Source: Trema orientale (Eukaryota > Streptophyta > Magnoliopsida > Rosales > Cannabaceae). Taken from it: a stretch of 64,000 bases of DNA. Under the pieces are notes generated by a model. The model saw only the letters and a list, made by a program, of their open reading frames with translations. It was not told the DNA's origin and ran no database searches. A program made the position numbers and the translations under genes. The stretch is from contig JXTC01000174.1 in NCBI GenBank assembly GCA_002914845.1, forward strand, positions 465,233-529,232, in the 5' to 3' direction. Of the stretch, positions 48,101-61,525 are shown one piece after another; position 1 is the stretch's first letter, and each line of letters starts with the position of its first letter.

Positions 48101-51100
48101 TATATGGGAAGCTTTTTGCAGCAGAATATGTCTGTACAATTTGTTTGGTCAGCTCCCGCATTTTTTCACGTACTTTCTCAATATTATGCCCCAGCTGCAT
48201 GAAAATAAAAAAGTGAGCATTTCTGGTCATACGTGAAAAGTACTCTTACAATCCAATGCGAAAATGACAAACTCACACAAACAAACAAAAAAGAAGAGGA
48301 GAATACATCAGACAGTATTTGTCAATGTTCATGCAAAAATAATGAAAAAGAACCTTCTCGGTCAGGCATGGGAAAAATATTGCCGCTTCTGACTCAGTCA
48401 ACGAGTGCCCCTCATTCCTCAAGGTGTCAAAAAGTTCTGGAAGAAATTCCAGCACCTATTATTCATGTCAACAACAGAGCTATATATTAAGGGGATGCAC
48501 TATGGGTGGGGGGGAAGTCAATGAAAGGTGTAAAGACTCGAAAAATAAATAACTGAACCATACCTTCAACAAACATGTTGTGTTTGATTTACAGAATTGT
48601 AAAACAAACCACCTCAGAAGTATATCCAGAACTTCAATTATTTCCTTGCCAATCGATGGGAGTGCCTGGAATGAAATCCAAATGTTAATGTGAAATTGTG
48701 CACGAAAATATCCAAAAGAAATAATCATTAATTCACACAAAAAAACCTTCTGCAGCATCTCAAGCCCATCTATTTGCTTCTTAAAATCTGTACTTAGAAG
48801 CCGTCTATGCAAATCCTCCCTGAAGTACTTCATCAAATCATTCTGCATAAACATGCAAGTCAAATAAATCCTGAATTAGATACAATATAAACAGACCCGA
48901 GAAACTATTATGTCTGTATCCATACCTCAAGATCTTGAATCTGTTCTATCCGAGGTTCTTCAAACTTAAACCTCCGGACTACCATTCTTTCCCTATCCTC
49001 CTGCAGATAAGTAAGACCAAAATGACGACTTGTCGATATGTTGAAAGTAACAGACGAGTTCAAAAATTGCACGCTTAAGCAATACCTTATTTGAATCTTT
49101 GACATTAATCAAAGCCTGAGATTGAACAGCGATATCCTGAACAGACATAATTGATTCTGGCCTTGATCCCTTCGTACCAGCAATTCTCTTCGCAAACATT
49201 GACCCAAACAATAAATAAAAGTAACGATATCCCTGTGAAATTATAAAAGAACTTAAAGCTTTTAGGGAAACATACAGAAGCTAGCGCTTTGTTTCCATGC
49301 TTCGAAACGCCATTGGAAGTGAATTTCCCCACTTTCGAGATAGTCTTGGATGCAGGGGCCGAAATTGCTTTGGCAGATTCAAAAGATTCTAGGAGAAAAT
49401 AATTCAAATTGGTATAAATCACTAAAACCAAATACCAGTGAGCCAAGTACCCAACAAGCTTACCTTGAAAAGCACCATAAGGCTTCAAACGTTCAAGAAC
49501 AAGGGCTAAAGCTGGCCCATGGATATCCTTAACAATCTTCTCAACCTGAAATAACACATTCAAAGTGTTCATGCGCAAACCAAATGACAAATAAATCAAA
49601 ATAAGTCCCTAAACTTCCTTGTGCACTTACAGTTTCCTGCGCACTAACTCTCAAGATTTCAGCAATGCATATCTCTGCCACTTTACGAACATCTGATGAT
49701 TTATCCTGGAAGAAAAATCCATATACTCACATAACCAGAAAAATGAAAAGAGAACCTTTATTATGATTCTTTCATCTCTATTAACATTCTTGCTAGTGCA
49801 AAATCCTACTCATGCAGAAGTTAAGTAATTAGGAAATTATCTAGAAAATAAATACTGAGAATGATTAAATGTTATGTCAACAAAATTACCGTCATAGCAG
49901 AGGCAGCTGGTTTCAGTAGATGTACAGCATCCGGAAAATCAGTTAACCCAGAGAGATGCTTTGACAACCACTCAAAAAGATCCTTGCGCCCTTCTGCACC
50001 AAGCTTTGTGTCTGTCAAAGCCGCTGCAATGTAAGGAACCTGCAAGAAGGATACTGTCATGGCATCTAACACCAAAACTAAACATTTCCTAACACAAAGA
50101 AGAGAGAAAAGTCACCATTTTGTCCAGCTGAACAGCAGAGAGCCAAGAATCTAAAGTGTTCAATGTGCATTCTCTCATATGTTTTTTATTGTCACCCAAA
50201 CATTTCAAAACATCCGCTAAAATGCCCTGAAAGAAATCAATTCACTCACATTCATATCAAGGAAAGTATACCATATAAGAACAGTAATTATTGAATTAGG
50301 AATCAACCTTGCTTGATTTCTCAACAGCCGGACCCATTGCAGATGCAACATTACCAATACTGGTCAAGGTTGCCATGACTAAATTTTTGTTGCTGTCACA
50401 TAGACGCCCCCTAAGGGCACCAAACAATTCAGCTGAAAATAAACATTCAACAGTAATTAACAAATTGGAGATACAAAGGAGGTTGATCAGACATAAGCAA
50501 ATTATAAGATTGAAGTCATACCTCACAACAACCACACCACCAAAACTAAAAAAACAAGAAATCAATAACACAGAATGGAAATGTACCAGTTCCATTTGGT
50601 TGGATGCGCTTGTTAGCCTCTTCCAGAATTTTATTCACAGCATCAATCGACTCCAGACGAACCTAGAAACAAGAAAATGAAGAACATCCAAATGCTAGTA
50701 ATGGCTGATAATTCTATACTATTGAAAGAAAAAAGTATAGAATCAAGCTTATAACACTTCTCCTACCGGCATTGCAGCACCGGGCAAGTGTTAGACTCTA
50801 CCCCTATAGAAATTACTTATGTACAAAACACTACCTTCCAATCTGTACTTTCTAGGCCTTTCAGCAGAGTAGGTGTGATCTTCCCACTAATATCTTCACG
50901 TGGCAGGCCATCTAGTCCACCAGAAGATACAGATGAAGTAGGTTCCGACGATTTAATAGTTCTCTTTGGAGCTGCTGAAGCACCCTAAAAACGATATGGA
51001 AGGACATCAGTAACAAATAAACAAAACAGAAATGAACAAGACATGCATCTTGGATGGTCAACTCGGAATACCTCAAATGGATTTTTCTCATACTCCGTGT

Positions 51101-54100
51101 CCAGGGCACTAAGAAGTGCAGGTTTGACATCAGAAAGAAATCCTTTGATGTCTGCAAAACAGAAAAACGTTAGACCTTAGAAGAATTTAAGAAGTCAATG
51201 GAGGAATTATAAGAAATCAACATTTGTGTATGGTTCAACTAAAAAAGTTTAATAAGAAATCAAGGTTTGTTGTCGGTTCAACCAAAATGACCATCACCTG
51301 GGCCAACAAATTTATGCAAAGCACCCAAAAGCTTGACAGTAGCATTCCTAGTAGCAGCCGCACTTGACTGCAGTCCAGTGTCTTTACAAAAATCAATTAA
51401 ATCCTGTAAAACAAAATAACCCATTACCTTAAATAGATGAATATGGCAACTAATAACTAAAAAGTTAAACAAGAAACAAAAGCATAGGCCAAAGTAGAAG
51501 TCCAAACACCTTAAGTTTCAAATGTGAGATGCCAAAATCTTCAATTGCTGAAACCATCCACAGTAGTCCCTCACTAAGAACCTTAGGATTCTTATGCTCT
51601 TTCATGATCTTGTAAAGCTACAATCCAAAGAATTCCTCAATTTGTATAATTGTATTTGGAAAAAAGAAAAAAAGAGTAGATTAAAGGAAAGAGAAACAAA
51701 TTATAATTAAACCAGAATCTGAGTATCTATTGCTGCTTCAGAAGACACTGATAGAAAGTAGAAACAAGTGCAGAAAAACTTCTTTGCAGAAATGATAAAA
51801 ATGGAAAACTTACTCTTTCAAAAATAAATCCAGGACCTACAGCTTCAGAGAAAGTAGTGAGGCACTTCATAGCATGAGCACGAGTCTTGATGTCTGCTAC
51901 CCTCTCACTTATACCTATCAATTCCGGCATAATGAAGCAAGTAATAATTATGAACCATCTACGCAACCACCAAGTGAATAATGAAGCAAGAAAAAATTAT
52001 GAACCATATACTCAACCACCAAGTAAGTGAAAATGCCAAATAAGCATGCAAAATATTACACTCAATTTTAAGCAAACAAATTCAGCTACAACGCCTGATG
52101 ATGAATCCACATAAAGGAACTACACTTACCCAGAAGGCAAAGCACTACACACTTCTTAGGAAATTTTGTTGACGAAGAGGCTATGAATGTAATAACTTCA
52201 ATAACCTGTTGTTGAACCTGCATTATTCAAACTTAATGCCTTAATAATTTTTTTCATAGCCAAAAATCTCCACCAAGGGGGAAAAAGAAAGATTTCTCTG
52301 GCAATGAAGCCTTAAATACCTGAACATTTTTCTCACTCCAGCCAGGGACAGCACATAATAAACGAATCAATAACTCAACCCACTGGTCAAGGTCCGATAA
52401 GCCTTCCACTTTTTGTTTAAATGAAGATATTGCTGCAACAAAAGTCAAATTTAAGTATATAAAAAACAAAGCATCCGACAACAATATCATCCCGTACCAA
52501 TGTATTGTACTCTCTCATAACAGTTTTATCTGTGCAAATGAATTCTACAATTGTACCAATTTCTTAATGTAAAATATGTAGTGAAATAAGTAGATGCGTA
52601 ATGTCAAAGTCATGCCTAGTAAAACTATATTACAAAAAGTAAACATAAGGAGAAACAAAATCATCTAACATTTTATTAAACAAATCAGGATCATTTTAAC
52701 AAACCTTCAAGCCGTTCTTTCCATGCAGCACTCTTCAATTGGGAAATAGTATCTGCTTGTACAAGAGAACCTAATCTACTTTCAATCTCTTCAAGACTCA
52801 TTTCTGCTGGCTGCAAGTATTCAGAAAAGCAGTGAGATAACAGGGTAAGAGCTTGAATTAGATAAGAAGTAGAGGGAAATTACATATATCAATAATGGTC
52901 TACCTCAATATCTTCAGGTGCTTCAACAGATTTAGATGTTTTTGTCTGTGCAGGTGCATCACTCTTCTTGTTCACACCTGGCTTAGCAGAAGCCCCTTTT
53001 TTGTTGGTAGACTGATAAGAAAATAATTTTGCCAATCACAAGACACCATGATCAAAATAACTTCAGCACCCTATAAATGAAAAGGATTGAGAGTGTCAGG
53101 AACTTACAGCTGCCTGAACAGGCCTCTTCCCACTAAGCATGCTTGCTGCTGACTTTCTAACAAAAGAAGATTCTGATGCCTGCATACATAAAAGACTAAA
53201 AATAATCATTCCTTCCAATTGAATGTCTCAAGGATCTTCCTTACAAAGTTTTACATCCTAGCAGGTGACACTTCTTGTTTATTGACCAAAAAGTCAATCT
53301 GGCAGATTATTAGCTAGAAGGGTATATCATTGCATGCAACCATCACAAGAATGCATCACAAGGATAGCACTGTTAACTAACTTCCATTAAAAAGAAAAAA
53401 CCTCACCTCAAGAGAGGACACTGCAACACCAGAAGTTTGGACTGTAGCTGGCACAAAAATAAGTATGTACAACGTTATAAAACAAATTAGTATTACAAGA
53501 ATGCACTAGAGGTATGAATATTTATTACAAACCTGAGCTTGTATTGTTGGATGTACCACCTTCAGAACCCGAAATCATTTCAGAAAGCTTCTTTCTTCTC
53601 ACATCATCAAGTTTCTCAAGTGACCTCTCCAGAGGTCTCATACCAACCAACTATAAATAAAAATTTATGATTTCACGTATCAGTAACAAATTTGAAGATA
53701 CCAGCTACATATAAAATTGATAAATAAATTTTGCTACCTTAGCTATCGCTGTCAAAGCTGAAAAGGCTGCATCCCTCACCTCTGGGGTCCCATCATTGAG
53801 GCACTACAGAAAGTGCAAATTAATTATTTTAGAAACTCAGTAAGAAAAGTAAATATTAAAGAAACACCATGAAATAGTGCTCCAAACTCATTGAAACCAA
53901 CACCAAAGCTGCCATTTAGAAAATTATGGGCGCAACCAAGAGCACATTGAACTCTACTGACTGTTCAAAATACTAGACCTTACAACAAAATAAGTTACAA
54001 AGACAAAACATAAATGCACTTACCTCCATAAAAATTGGAACATAGTCCTTGTGCACCTTTAAAATAACAGCCTTGTTACTTGTTTCAATACAAAATGTTA

Positions 54101-57100
54101 CCCAATTAAGAGTTGATGACCGCACAAGAGGAACTTTATTTTTCACAGCTGTCTTAATATCTGCAATAAACAAAAATGATTATATGATGAGGAATATGGA
54201 TAAGTTATATTAGGAATCTATATGATTATTATTAATTAGACTATGTTAGGTTTATATAATTATGTTTTATTTAATTATTAGGTTTTATTTAGTTTTGAAT
54301 AACTAGTTTGATATTTCTCTTTTATGTTTGTTTCTAGAAGATATTAGTTTCTTAGTTTTGTCTAAGAGCTTCTATATAAATAAGCTCTTCTATGTTCATT
54401 ATTTTTAAGACTTGATTAATGATATACAATTATTCAGAAATTCTCTCTCTAATATTCTTGTTCTCTCTCTAAAGTTCTTCCTCTCTTTCTCTAAATTCTT
54501 CTCTTCTTCTTCCTAAATTCCTCTCTCTCATCTTTTCTAAATTTTCACTTTTGTTCTACATCATTATAGTTTTGATAAAATCAAAACCACCACCTATCAA
54601 AGTGGTACAACACTCACATGCAAAGAAATTATGTTATAGAACCTTAAAACAATAAATAAATAAATGGAACACAGTAGAAAGGACTCCTATGACAATAACT
54701 GTAAATAAAACTTAATAAGTCGGAGGATATTCTTTTCTGCAAATTATCTAAGCCTTATAACTACTGGGTATAATAAAGATAAAATACCTTCCACAATGTC
54801 CGCTAGACTTAAGCATCCAGCTTTATGCATTGCTTGAAGAGTCTGATTAAGTGCCTCAACTGATGTAGGTTTTTTCTCTTTCAATTTTTCCTTTATAATA
54901 AAAAAGAGAAACCAAAAAAATTGTAATTAGAAGCAATAAACTCGATAACCATTCTTAAATTTTTTAAAAAGATAGTATATATTAAATACATCATAAATAA
55001 TCGATCAAAAAAAAAAAAAGAGAACATCACTTTAAATCCAAAATCAGAGCTATATGATCGAAATCATTTGAACTTCTAAAAGGGCATCTATTTGTACAAC
55101 CAAGTATTTACAAGTCACGGTTCAACCAAACTACCACCATGCTTAGTCATACATAACTCCTTTGATCAATTTAAATAGACATTCGAAACACTTGATGACA
55201 TTTCAACAGTTCTAACTACAGTTTGAGTTTCATGAAAAACAAAAGCTGTTATGTTAGCAAAACATGAACTTACAAGTAAAATTGGCAATAAGAAGCGTGA
55301 ACTCGCAGAGAAATGAGTTCTTAAACCCTGTGCAAGATTGCCAATAGCTTGAATAGCCTCAACTGCTACAGCGATGTTGACATCTGTTATGAGCTGTAGA
55401 GAAAAAGAGTAAGATAAATCTTCATTCATCAACTTAGCAGACAGGCACAAACAACAAATATACAGAAGTCAAAATAAAATATAAAGTAGATATTCCAAGT
55501 TCAACAATAGATATTCCAGAGTGAACACTAAACTATTAAATATTAATATGACCCTTTGCAAAAGAATGAAGCATATAAACAATGCAAAATAAATACTAAA
55601 AGATAAAAGACAAAGTACCTTTTTAAGTGTACGACAGACTTCTGTGAAATCACCAGGGGCTATTCTTTTAGTTGAAGCAAGCTTCGTTAGCTCTGCAACA
55701 GCCTCTTTTCGTTCTGACCACTTGGTCGCTTTCTGAAACAAAGGCAATGTTAATAGCAACACCAAAAACAAATCTTTCGGATATAAACCAGTATCACCGA
55801 AAAAAAATTTTAAAAAAAAGTTATTGAACTAGTTAGATAGAGAGAAGAGACTAACCACTCCATCCCAAAATCCAGACTTCTCCAAAGGAGTCAATATATC
55901 AACAGGATCAACGAGCTCATACTCATCTATTTCCTGAGGAGCTGTTAGTTGAATTATGTTAAATTTAAGTAGAAATAGACCAGCTAAAGTCAACATGTGC
56001 AGTAAAAAGCTAAAGAAATACAAAACTCACATATCTAAAGTCCTAAAACAGTAATTAACTTGTTACCCACTGATAGGACACATACTTGTCTCATAATAAA
56101 ATTTCATTGAGAAAAGCAAAAGAAGATACGAGTCCCAAAAGTCAACCACATACCATCAGTTGTTGATTCTTCAGATGGGCCAGCACCCACAACTTCGGAC
56201 ACAACTTCCTTCTCTGGCTCCTTGTCCTGCTCAGACCTGAAAGATACATTGAAACCAATTCCACCTAAGATAAGAATAATGTAAACACGAAGCACAACAA
56301 TCATAGGCCAACTATGAAATGAATTTTCACCTGATTTTGCGAGATGGCCTAGCTGTCCCTGTTACATTGACCAACTCAGCCTCCAACTCTTTTTTCTTCA
56401 AAAAACAAAAAAGGGAATTAGATCAGTTTTTCCAATAAAGAAGGAATTAAACTTTCCGGGTGGAATGGAATACAAAAAAAGAATTTACACCATACCATAG
56501 TATCACGCATCTTCTCAAATAATATTGATTTTACAGGGTCTTTCCCAATCCACCGACAAAGCTCAAGAGTAAGTCCTTTAGAACATGCACGAACATTTTG
56601 GTCTGGATGGTCAAACAGTTCGGGCAACATCTTCAAAATCCTCTTTGGAGGCACTACTTTTGACCCAAATTCACTGATGAAAACAGAACAGCAACATACG
56701 CCAATTAGATCATAAAGTACAAGAAACGTAATCATATTTTCCACAAATAAATCCTAATACAGACCTTAAGGCTTGAAACATAACATCAATTGCTGGTACA
56801 ACAGCTTTAGCAACTTTATTTTTTATCGCCTTCTCCATTGCATCCTGCAACAAACACATCATAATAAAGGTCCTCAAAAACCATAGCAAAGTGAAAGACA
56901 AAGTAATCAGAGAACACAATATTCATTAACAGATGCAATAAACTTACAAACCAACTAATAGGACAACCAATTCGGTCGTACAATTTATCAGCATTACTAT
57001 ATCACTCCAGAAAACAAGAAATGCAGGAAATGGCATACCAGGAAAGCCTCCACTGCCTCCAATTCAACCCAAAGCATAAAGATAGCCTGAGCCTTCTCCA

Positions 57101-57638
57101 CTGTCTTGGGCCTACCCGTGAGGCATTTCGCCACAACCGCGTCACACACTTCCTTGCCATACCTATCCATAACAAAACTCCACAAATTACATATCCAAAC
57201 AACCTCGAAAACGAAATGCAGCAAACGGCAAAAACCCAAAAGAGTAATTCACACCTCCCGGCATCAGCATCAGCGGCTCGTAAGTAAGCAATCAAGGCAT
57301 CGAGCGCCTTCTCTTGCACCGGCGCATTGGAATCCACCACTGTCTTCTTAAACAAATGACCTGAGAAAACATCGCCATCACCATCACCACCATCATCATC
57401 GTCATTAGAACAAAGCAGCAACAACAAATTAGAACCTGAAACTGAAACCCTAAGTAAGCAAAAGGTGTATCGAGTTACCGAAATCACGAAGGCGAGGGTC
57501 CTTAGGATCAGTAATGGAGTCGCAGAGCGAGGCCAAGTCGATGTTGGCCTCATTCCGAACCTTCCAGTTCTTGTGAAACAAACGATCCTCCCATGGCAAT
57601 TTCTTCGCCTCCTTCAACAATTTCTCTTCCTCCGACAT
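42170..57638 (-). CDS. MOR1: MOR1/GEM1, plant XMAP215/ch-TOG microtubule polymerase
   Basis: 54 exons reconstructed by splice sites and phase give an uninterrupted 2,027-residue protein; Arabidopsis MOR1 is about 1,980. It starts MSEEEKLLKEAKKLPWEDRL, the conserved TOG1 opening (PWEDRLxHKNWKVRNEA). Repeated HEAT-type TOG segments follow (KKATKWSERKEAVAEL, SAAWKERLEAISSFKQ, STDWKVRLESIDAV and others). A variable basic linker carries the conserved IMSVQDIAVQSQALINVKDS. The C terminus is Ser/Pro-rich and ends LSGLQARMERLKSGTLEPL. The family binds tubulin dimers through TOG domains and speeds microtubule growth; MOR1 organises cortical arrays, spindle and phragmoplast. All introns are GT-AG except intron 44, which is GC-AG. 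Introns near exons 44 and 48 contain duplicated exon edges, and intron 11 holds an LTR-like insert. The start is the first ATG, with UTR-like purine-rich sequence above it. Confidence 0.95.
44012..44500 (-). repeat. Tandem duplication of about 221 bp covering the 5' edge of MOR1 exon 48
   Basis: TGCTTTGAAGAACCTATGCA plus GCAGGAAAGC occurs at about 44014 and again at about 44235. The following sequences (GAACCTT, GAAGGAAATAAAT, CTGGTCACTGAAAAAA, TCCAACTTTTT) also recur in order. The copy farther from the exon therefore carries a spare acceptor (CATAG) and the first few codons of exon 48 inside the intron. Confidence 0.85.
45596..45720 (-). repeat. 63-bp tandem duplication covering the 5' edge of MOR1 exon 44
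   Basis: ACACACAACTTTCATTCCCT and CAACAGACTGCACAAAAG occur at 45596 and 45659, followed each time by GGCATATATTACAC. The distal copy places a second GTGCAG acceptor and the first codons of exon 44 in the intron at about 45685. Confidence 0.85.
54244..54610 (+). mobile_element. Probable Copia LTR remnant in MOR1 intron 11
   Basis: It starts TGTTAGGTTT, has a TATA-like TCTATATAAATAAGCTC near 54370, CT-rich leader repeats and, after about 330 bases, TATCAAAGTGGTAC (54597-54610), which resembles the initiator-Met primer site of plant Copia elements. No body or second LTR follows. It enlarges the intron to 627 bp. Confidence 0.5.
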
Positions 57639-58771
57639 TTCTCACAAACCCTATCGATCTGATCTCCACAAAATGCCGAGCCACACAGAGACAGAGAGAG
57701 AGACAGAGATTCGAAAATGGCGAAAATGGATCGGGATCCAGAAGAAGCTAGATCCACCACCTCCTCTTCTTCGAGAAGAAAATTCAAGCAAAACTCATAA
57801 TAATAAGAATAAGAATAAGAATAAAGGGTTTTCTTTCTCTGTCTCTCTTTTTTTTTCAAAAAAAAGAAAAAAGAAAAAAATGGGTTTGGGGATAGGTGAA
57901 GAAAGAGAAGAGAGGGAGCCCAAATCTAATCAAGAAGAGGGGGGAGAAAAGGACGCGCTACTGTTGTTGGGTTTAACTTTATTTAGACGGCAGGCAAATG
58001 GAGATACGTTATAGTTTAGTTTGTCTTCCCCCATTTTTTTTTTTTTTCCTTTCAATTTTATTAATATTTTTCAAATTAATTTTTATTGAGGACTAAACGA
58101 CAGCGTTCTGGTTCCGGCGGTTTATGTTGGTTTTTGTTGAGGTGTCATGATCTCAGCCATTTATTTCAAATTAAAGGGCCGGCTTTGCGGAGATTTCACG
58201 TCATGGAGTGGGGGTGGTGGGGGATACTTTTTGATAGTATACCAGTCCGGCGCGTACCAAGTCCTTGTCTTTGCCACTTCGACACTAGTAGGAGTTTCTG
58301 TATGTGTATTTTCCATTTACTCGAAATAAATTAAAATAATATAAAATATTTTAGATTAGTTTACTAATGGCCCTCTTTATTTTTCTTTGGGGATGATTAT
58401 TTATCTCAATCAATTGTGGTTGTCGGGACCATTTTATTTTTTGAATATTTGTTTGTTTTATTCAAAGATGAGGAGTTTTCGTCAATGTCCCATAATTCTC
58501 TAATTTAAAGTTACTTTTTTCGTATTTTAAAGAGTCAAAGACTTTTGTCTTAAAGAAAATTATGTACATTAAGAGTAAGTCTTGGAGCTTACTCTCTCTT
58601 GGGTTAAACATTCCAAGCAGCAAAAAAAAAAAGAAAGGAAAGAAAAGAATACATTAAAATGATATTCAACACTGAGGATAATAATTTTTATTATTTTTAG
58701 GGATTCCATATGTAGACATTCTTTTGGGCATTTCATTCCAAATTAAAGTTGTTTTGTTTTTTGGTTTATAA
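57639..58771. promoter_or_regulatory. MOR1 leader and upstream region
   Basis: Just above the MOR1 ATG (57639-57960, minus strand) the sequence is GA/CT-rich with repeated AATAAG-type units at 57795-57824, typical of a leader and core promoter without a clear TATA box. Beyond it is AT-rich sequence with no gene. Confidence 0.4.
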
Positions 58772-58789
58772 TTAAGTTACGCTACATTG

Positions 58790-59020
58790 GGACTTAGGAG
58801 TGACTTCAACTCTGGTATATTTGGCAACTTTATGGTTAATATGGAGACAAAAATCACTCAAAAAATCAAATATGAATTTAAACCTTTTTTGACTTGATGC
58901 TGTGGATTTTGGATTTAAATTAGGACTTATGAGTGACTTCAACTCTTGTATATTTGGGAACTTTAAAGTGCTTATGGTTAAATTGGAGACAAAAATCACT
59001 CAAAAACAAATATGAGCAGG
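58790..59020 (+). repeat. About 130-bp tandem duplication
   Basis: The words GAGTGACTTCAACTC, GTATATTTGG, TTATGGTTAA and GGAGACAAAAATCACTCAAA recur in order at 58797-58861 and 58930-59004. It is non-coding intergenic sequence. Confidence 0.8.
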
Positions 59021-59905
59021 TGTTGGTTTTGGATTTTTTTTTTTTTTTTTTTTTTGAAAGAAGTTGATTTTGGATTTAAATCATATGCACAAAACAAAAC
59101 ATCAACATTTTGTTAGGGTTTGACTCATAAATTTTAGGTTGAACAAATTGTTGATAATCATTTTTGTCTTACCATGGTCTCATAATATAGACAAAGATAT
59201 ATACATTTTTATATTTGAAAAACAAAAACCGAAATTTTATTCATCAGGAACAATAATTTCAACGACAAATCACAAGAATAAGGAACAACTGAGTCAAGCA
59301 TGTCCTTAATCAATAGCTCAACTTCAAGCAAAGAAATAGAGGAGCCTCTAATCATATATTAATACTAATGAACGAATCAGAATGATATTACAAGACAAAA
59401 GTATTTAAAGACAGGTAAATAGAGAGTAGAGACAGATTTTTTACATAGCTTGGCATAATCTCAGGTCTACATCCCAGGTTTTTTTTTTTTTTTTTTTTTG
59501 GTAATAAAAACTTCCCAGGTACTTTTTCACAACAGATGATAGAGTACAATTTTATATCAGTATAGTTTATGTAGAGAGAATACTTAGTAAAAGAGTTTGT
59601 GCTTTTTAAGTAAAGAGGTTGGGGCCACTGAAATTGTTTGTTTTATTTGGTGGAGCTGTACCAGAGTTTTATAGTAGCTAGGAATCAAATACTACTCTTA
59701 CAATTAAAATTATGCATATATTTTATTACTATATGAGACAATACGATTATCTGTTGATAACATTTTCCTTCAAATATGGCTCGATTGAGGCGTTATCTAT
59801 AGAACTTTGCACTATACAAGCACGTGATGAAAGTAACACTGAGATATTTATATGCGGTGCTAAGTGACAAATTTGTATAAATGATTAACTATCACAATAT
59901 TCACA
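59021..59905. other. Intergenic region without recognised features
   Basis: AT-rich with two long poly-T tracts (59033-59055 and 59479-59499). I see no coding region, RNA gene or clear repeat boundary. Confidence 0.5.
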
Positions 59906-59908
59906 GTT

Positions 59909-60480
59909 CGTTTGACACATATGATTAGATTGGAATGAATTGGATTATTAAATGGGATCACATTGGATTGGATTTGATAATGCTATTTAGTACTATACTA
60001 TATTTAGTACAACACATAAATAAAATAAAGTAAATATAACAACTTTTTATAATGTAATTATAATTATCTTTTATTTAAAAATAAATAAATAAATAATTCT
60101 AAAAATAAAAAATATAAATTTAAATGATGATTATATAAAATAATATGATTTTGATTTATTTATGAAAAATAGGTATGTAAAAATAAAATATATTTTTTAG
60201 TTATAAAATAAAAAATGGACTTCAATTAATATTTATGTATATTTATATTAATTAAAAAATATTAAAGAAATAAAGAAAGAAAAAAGAAAAAAAACAAAAG
60301 GTATGTTGGGCTTGAGACTAAATTAACCCAACATCTAGTTGGGATAATTTAGTCCCACGGGAAGAGGACTAAAAAGAGGGGTCAGACTCATTTGTCCAAT
60401 GTCTCATTGGGCCTAAACATAGAACTAGAAGAGTCTAGTCCCAACTTTTAGTACGAGCCACCAAACGGGGCCTCAATGTT
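59909..60480. mobile_element. Non-autonomous DNA transposon (GTTTGG type), copy 1
   Basis: About 570 bp, direct copy of 60990-61525. The left end GTTCGTTTGACACA is the imperfect inverted complement of the right end GCCACCAAACGGGGCC. The interior is AT-rich with no coding region; the right third is shared most clearly (GGGACTAAATTA, GATAATTTAGTCCCA, GAGCCACCAAA). The GTTTGG-type end suits PIF/Harbinger or hAT MITEs; the class is not decided. Confidence 0.65.
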
Positions 60481-60989
60481 TTGTAGTGATTAAGCTCATA
60501 ATTCATTATCTCACATATATAATGAATAAAAACGGAGTTACAATAAGAATGAGACTTGACTATACATCGACTATCTGTTGATTGAGACTAATGATAATTT
60601 TTATATTTTTGTCTAATGATTGTATGAGCAAATAATAAACAATGATACACTAAAAAGCAAAAAAAAAAAAAATAACGATAATAAAATAAACCAAGAATAT
60701 TTGTAATTATTGTAGAAAAACCAGTTTAATTTTAAAATTAATTACTTTGTTAATCATTGTCAAATGTCAAGTATCGTCTTAGCCTTAAATTTTAAAAGCT
60801 TTGTATTTTGGTTCTTATTATTTTTAAATTTGTCATATGTTTGCTAGTCCTTTTTTTTAATAACATTTCCATTAACATTTAATGTAAAATTGGCAAAAAA
60901 AAATTTCTTTAGAGTTATGGACAAACGGTAATATTTATTATTGTATGATACTCCACGTAACAAATGTTTAGACTTTAACGACTTGTTTT
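60481..60989. other. AT-rich spacer between two transposon copies
   Basis: About 510 bases with no gene seen. It separates the two direct copies of the GTTTGG-type element. Confidence 0.5.
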
Positions 60990-61525
60990 GTACGTAGGAT
61001 TGGATTGGATTGGATTAGATTGGACTATTAAATGGGATTGGATTGGATTGTGCTATTTAGTACTATAGTGTGTTTGGTGCAACACATGACTAAAACAAAA
61101 TAAATATAACAACTTTTCTTAATATAGTTCTAATTATGATTTATTTATAAATAAATAAATATTTCAAAAAATAGAAAGATAAATTTAAATGATAATTATA
61201 TAAAATAATATGATTTTAATTTTTTTATGAAAAATAGGTATATAAAAATAAAATATAAAATTTTAGTTAAAAAATAAAAAATGGAATTTAATTAATATTT
61301 ATATATATTTATATTAATTAAATAAATTATTAAAGAAAAAAAAAACAAAAGATGCTGGGCTTGGGACTAAATTAACCTAAGTTCTAATTGAGATAATTTA
61401 GTCCCATAGGAAGAGACTAAAAATGAGGCCTGTACTCTTTTGTCCAATCATTTCTTGGGCCCAAACATGGGTTTGGATAAAGGAGTCTAGTCTCAACCTT
61501 TAATCCGAGCCACCAAATAGGCTGT
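60990..61525. mobile_element. Non-autonomous DNA transposon (GTTTGG type), copy 2
   Basis: Same family and orientation as 59909-60480, matching along nearly its whole length (ATTAAATGGGAT, GCTATTTAGTACTATA, AATATAACAACTTTT, GAAAAATAGGTAT, GAGCCACCAAA). The left end begins in a (GGATT)n stretch that blurs its boundary. Confidence 0.65.

Larger units (their letters stand above)
42170..57638 (-). other. MOR1: MOR1 exon map
   Basis: Exons in transcription order: 57479-57638, 57255-57360, 57039-57162, 56765-56844, 56496-56673, 56331-56395, 56154-56236, 55856-55941, 55619-55732, 55274-55393, 54788-54890, 54024-54160, 53738-53803, 53533-53650, 53407-53447, 53108-53179, 52904-53011, 52705-52810, 52320-52432, 52130-52217, 51814-51914, 51510-51617, 51298-51403, 51072-51151, 50835-50984, 50587-50662, 50308-50432, 50116-50226, 49890-50039, 49631-49705, 49464-49545, 49276-49388, 49086-49187, 48926-49000, 48747-48842, 48564-48665, 48354-48455, 48012-48194, 47822-47933, 47395-47471, 47168-47247, 46620-46682, 46373-46499, 45500-45622, 45290-45367, 45007-45165, 44739-44900, 43927-44024, 43608-43764, 43389-43505, 43124-43219, 42928-42999, 42530-42815, 42170-42441. 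They total 6,084 bases and phases agree at every junction. Boundaries were placed by eye. Confidence 0.85.

Noticed and set aside
57673..58334. Plus-strand frames upstream of MOR1
   Set aside because: They lie in GA-rich leader/promoter sequence, have simple Lys/Glu composition, and lack a plausible gene structure.
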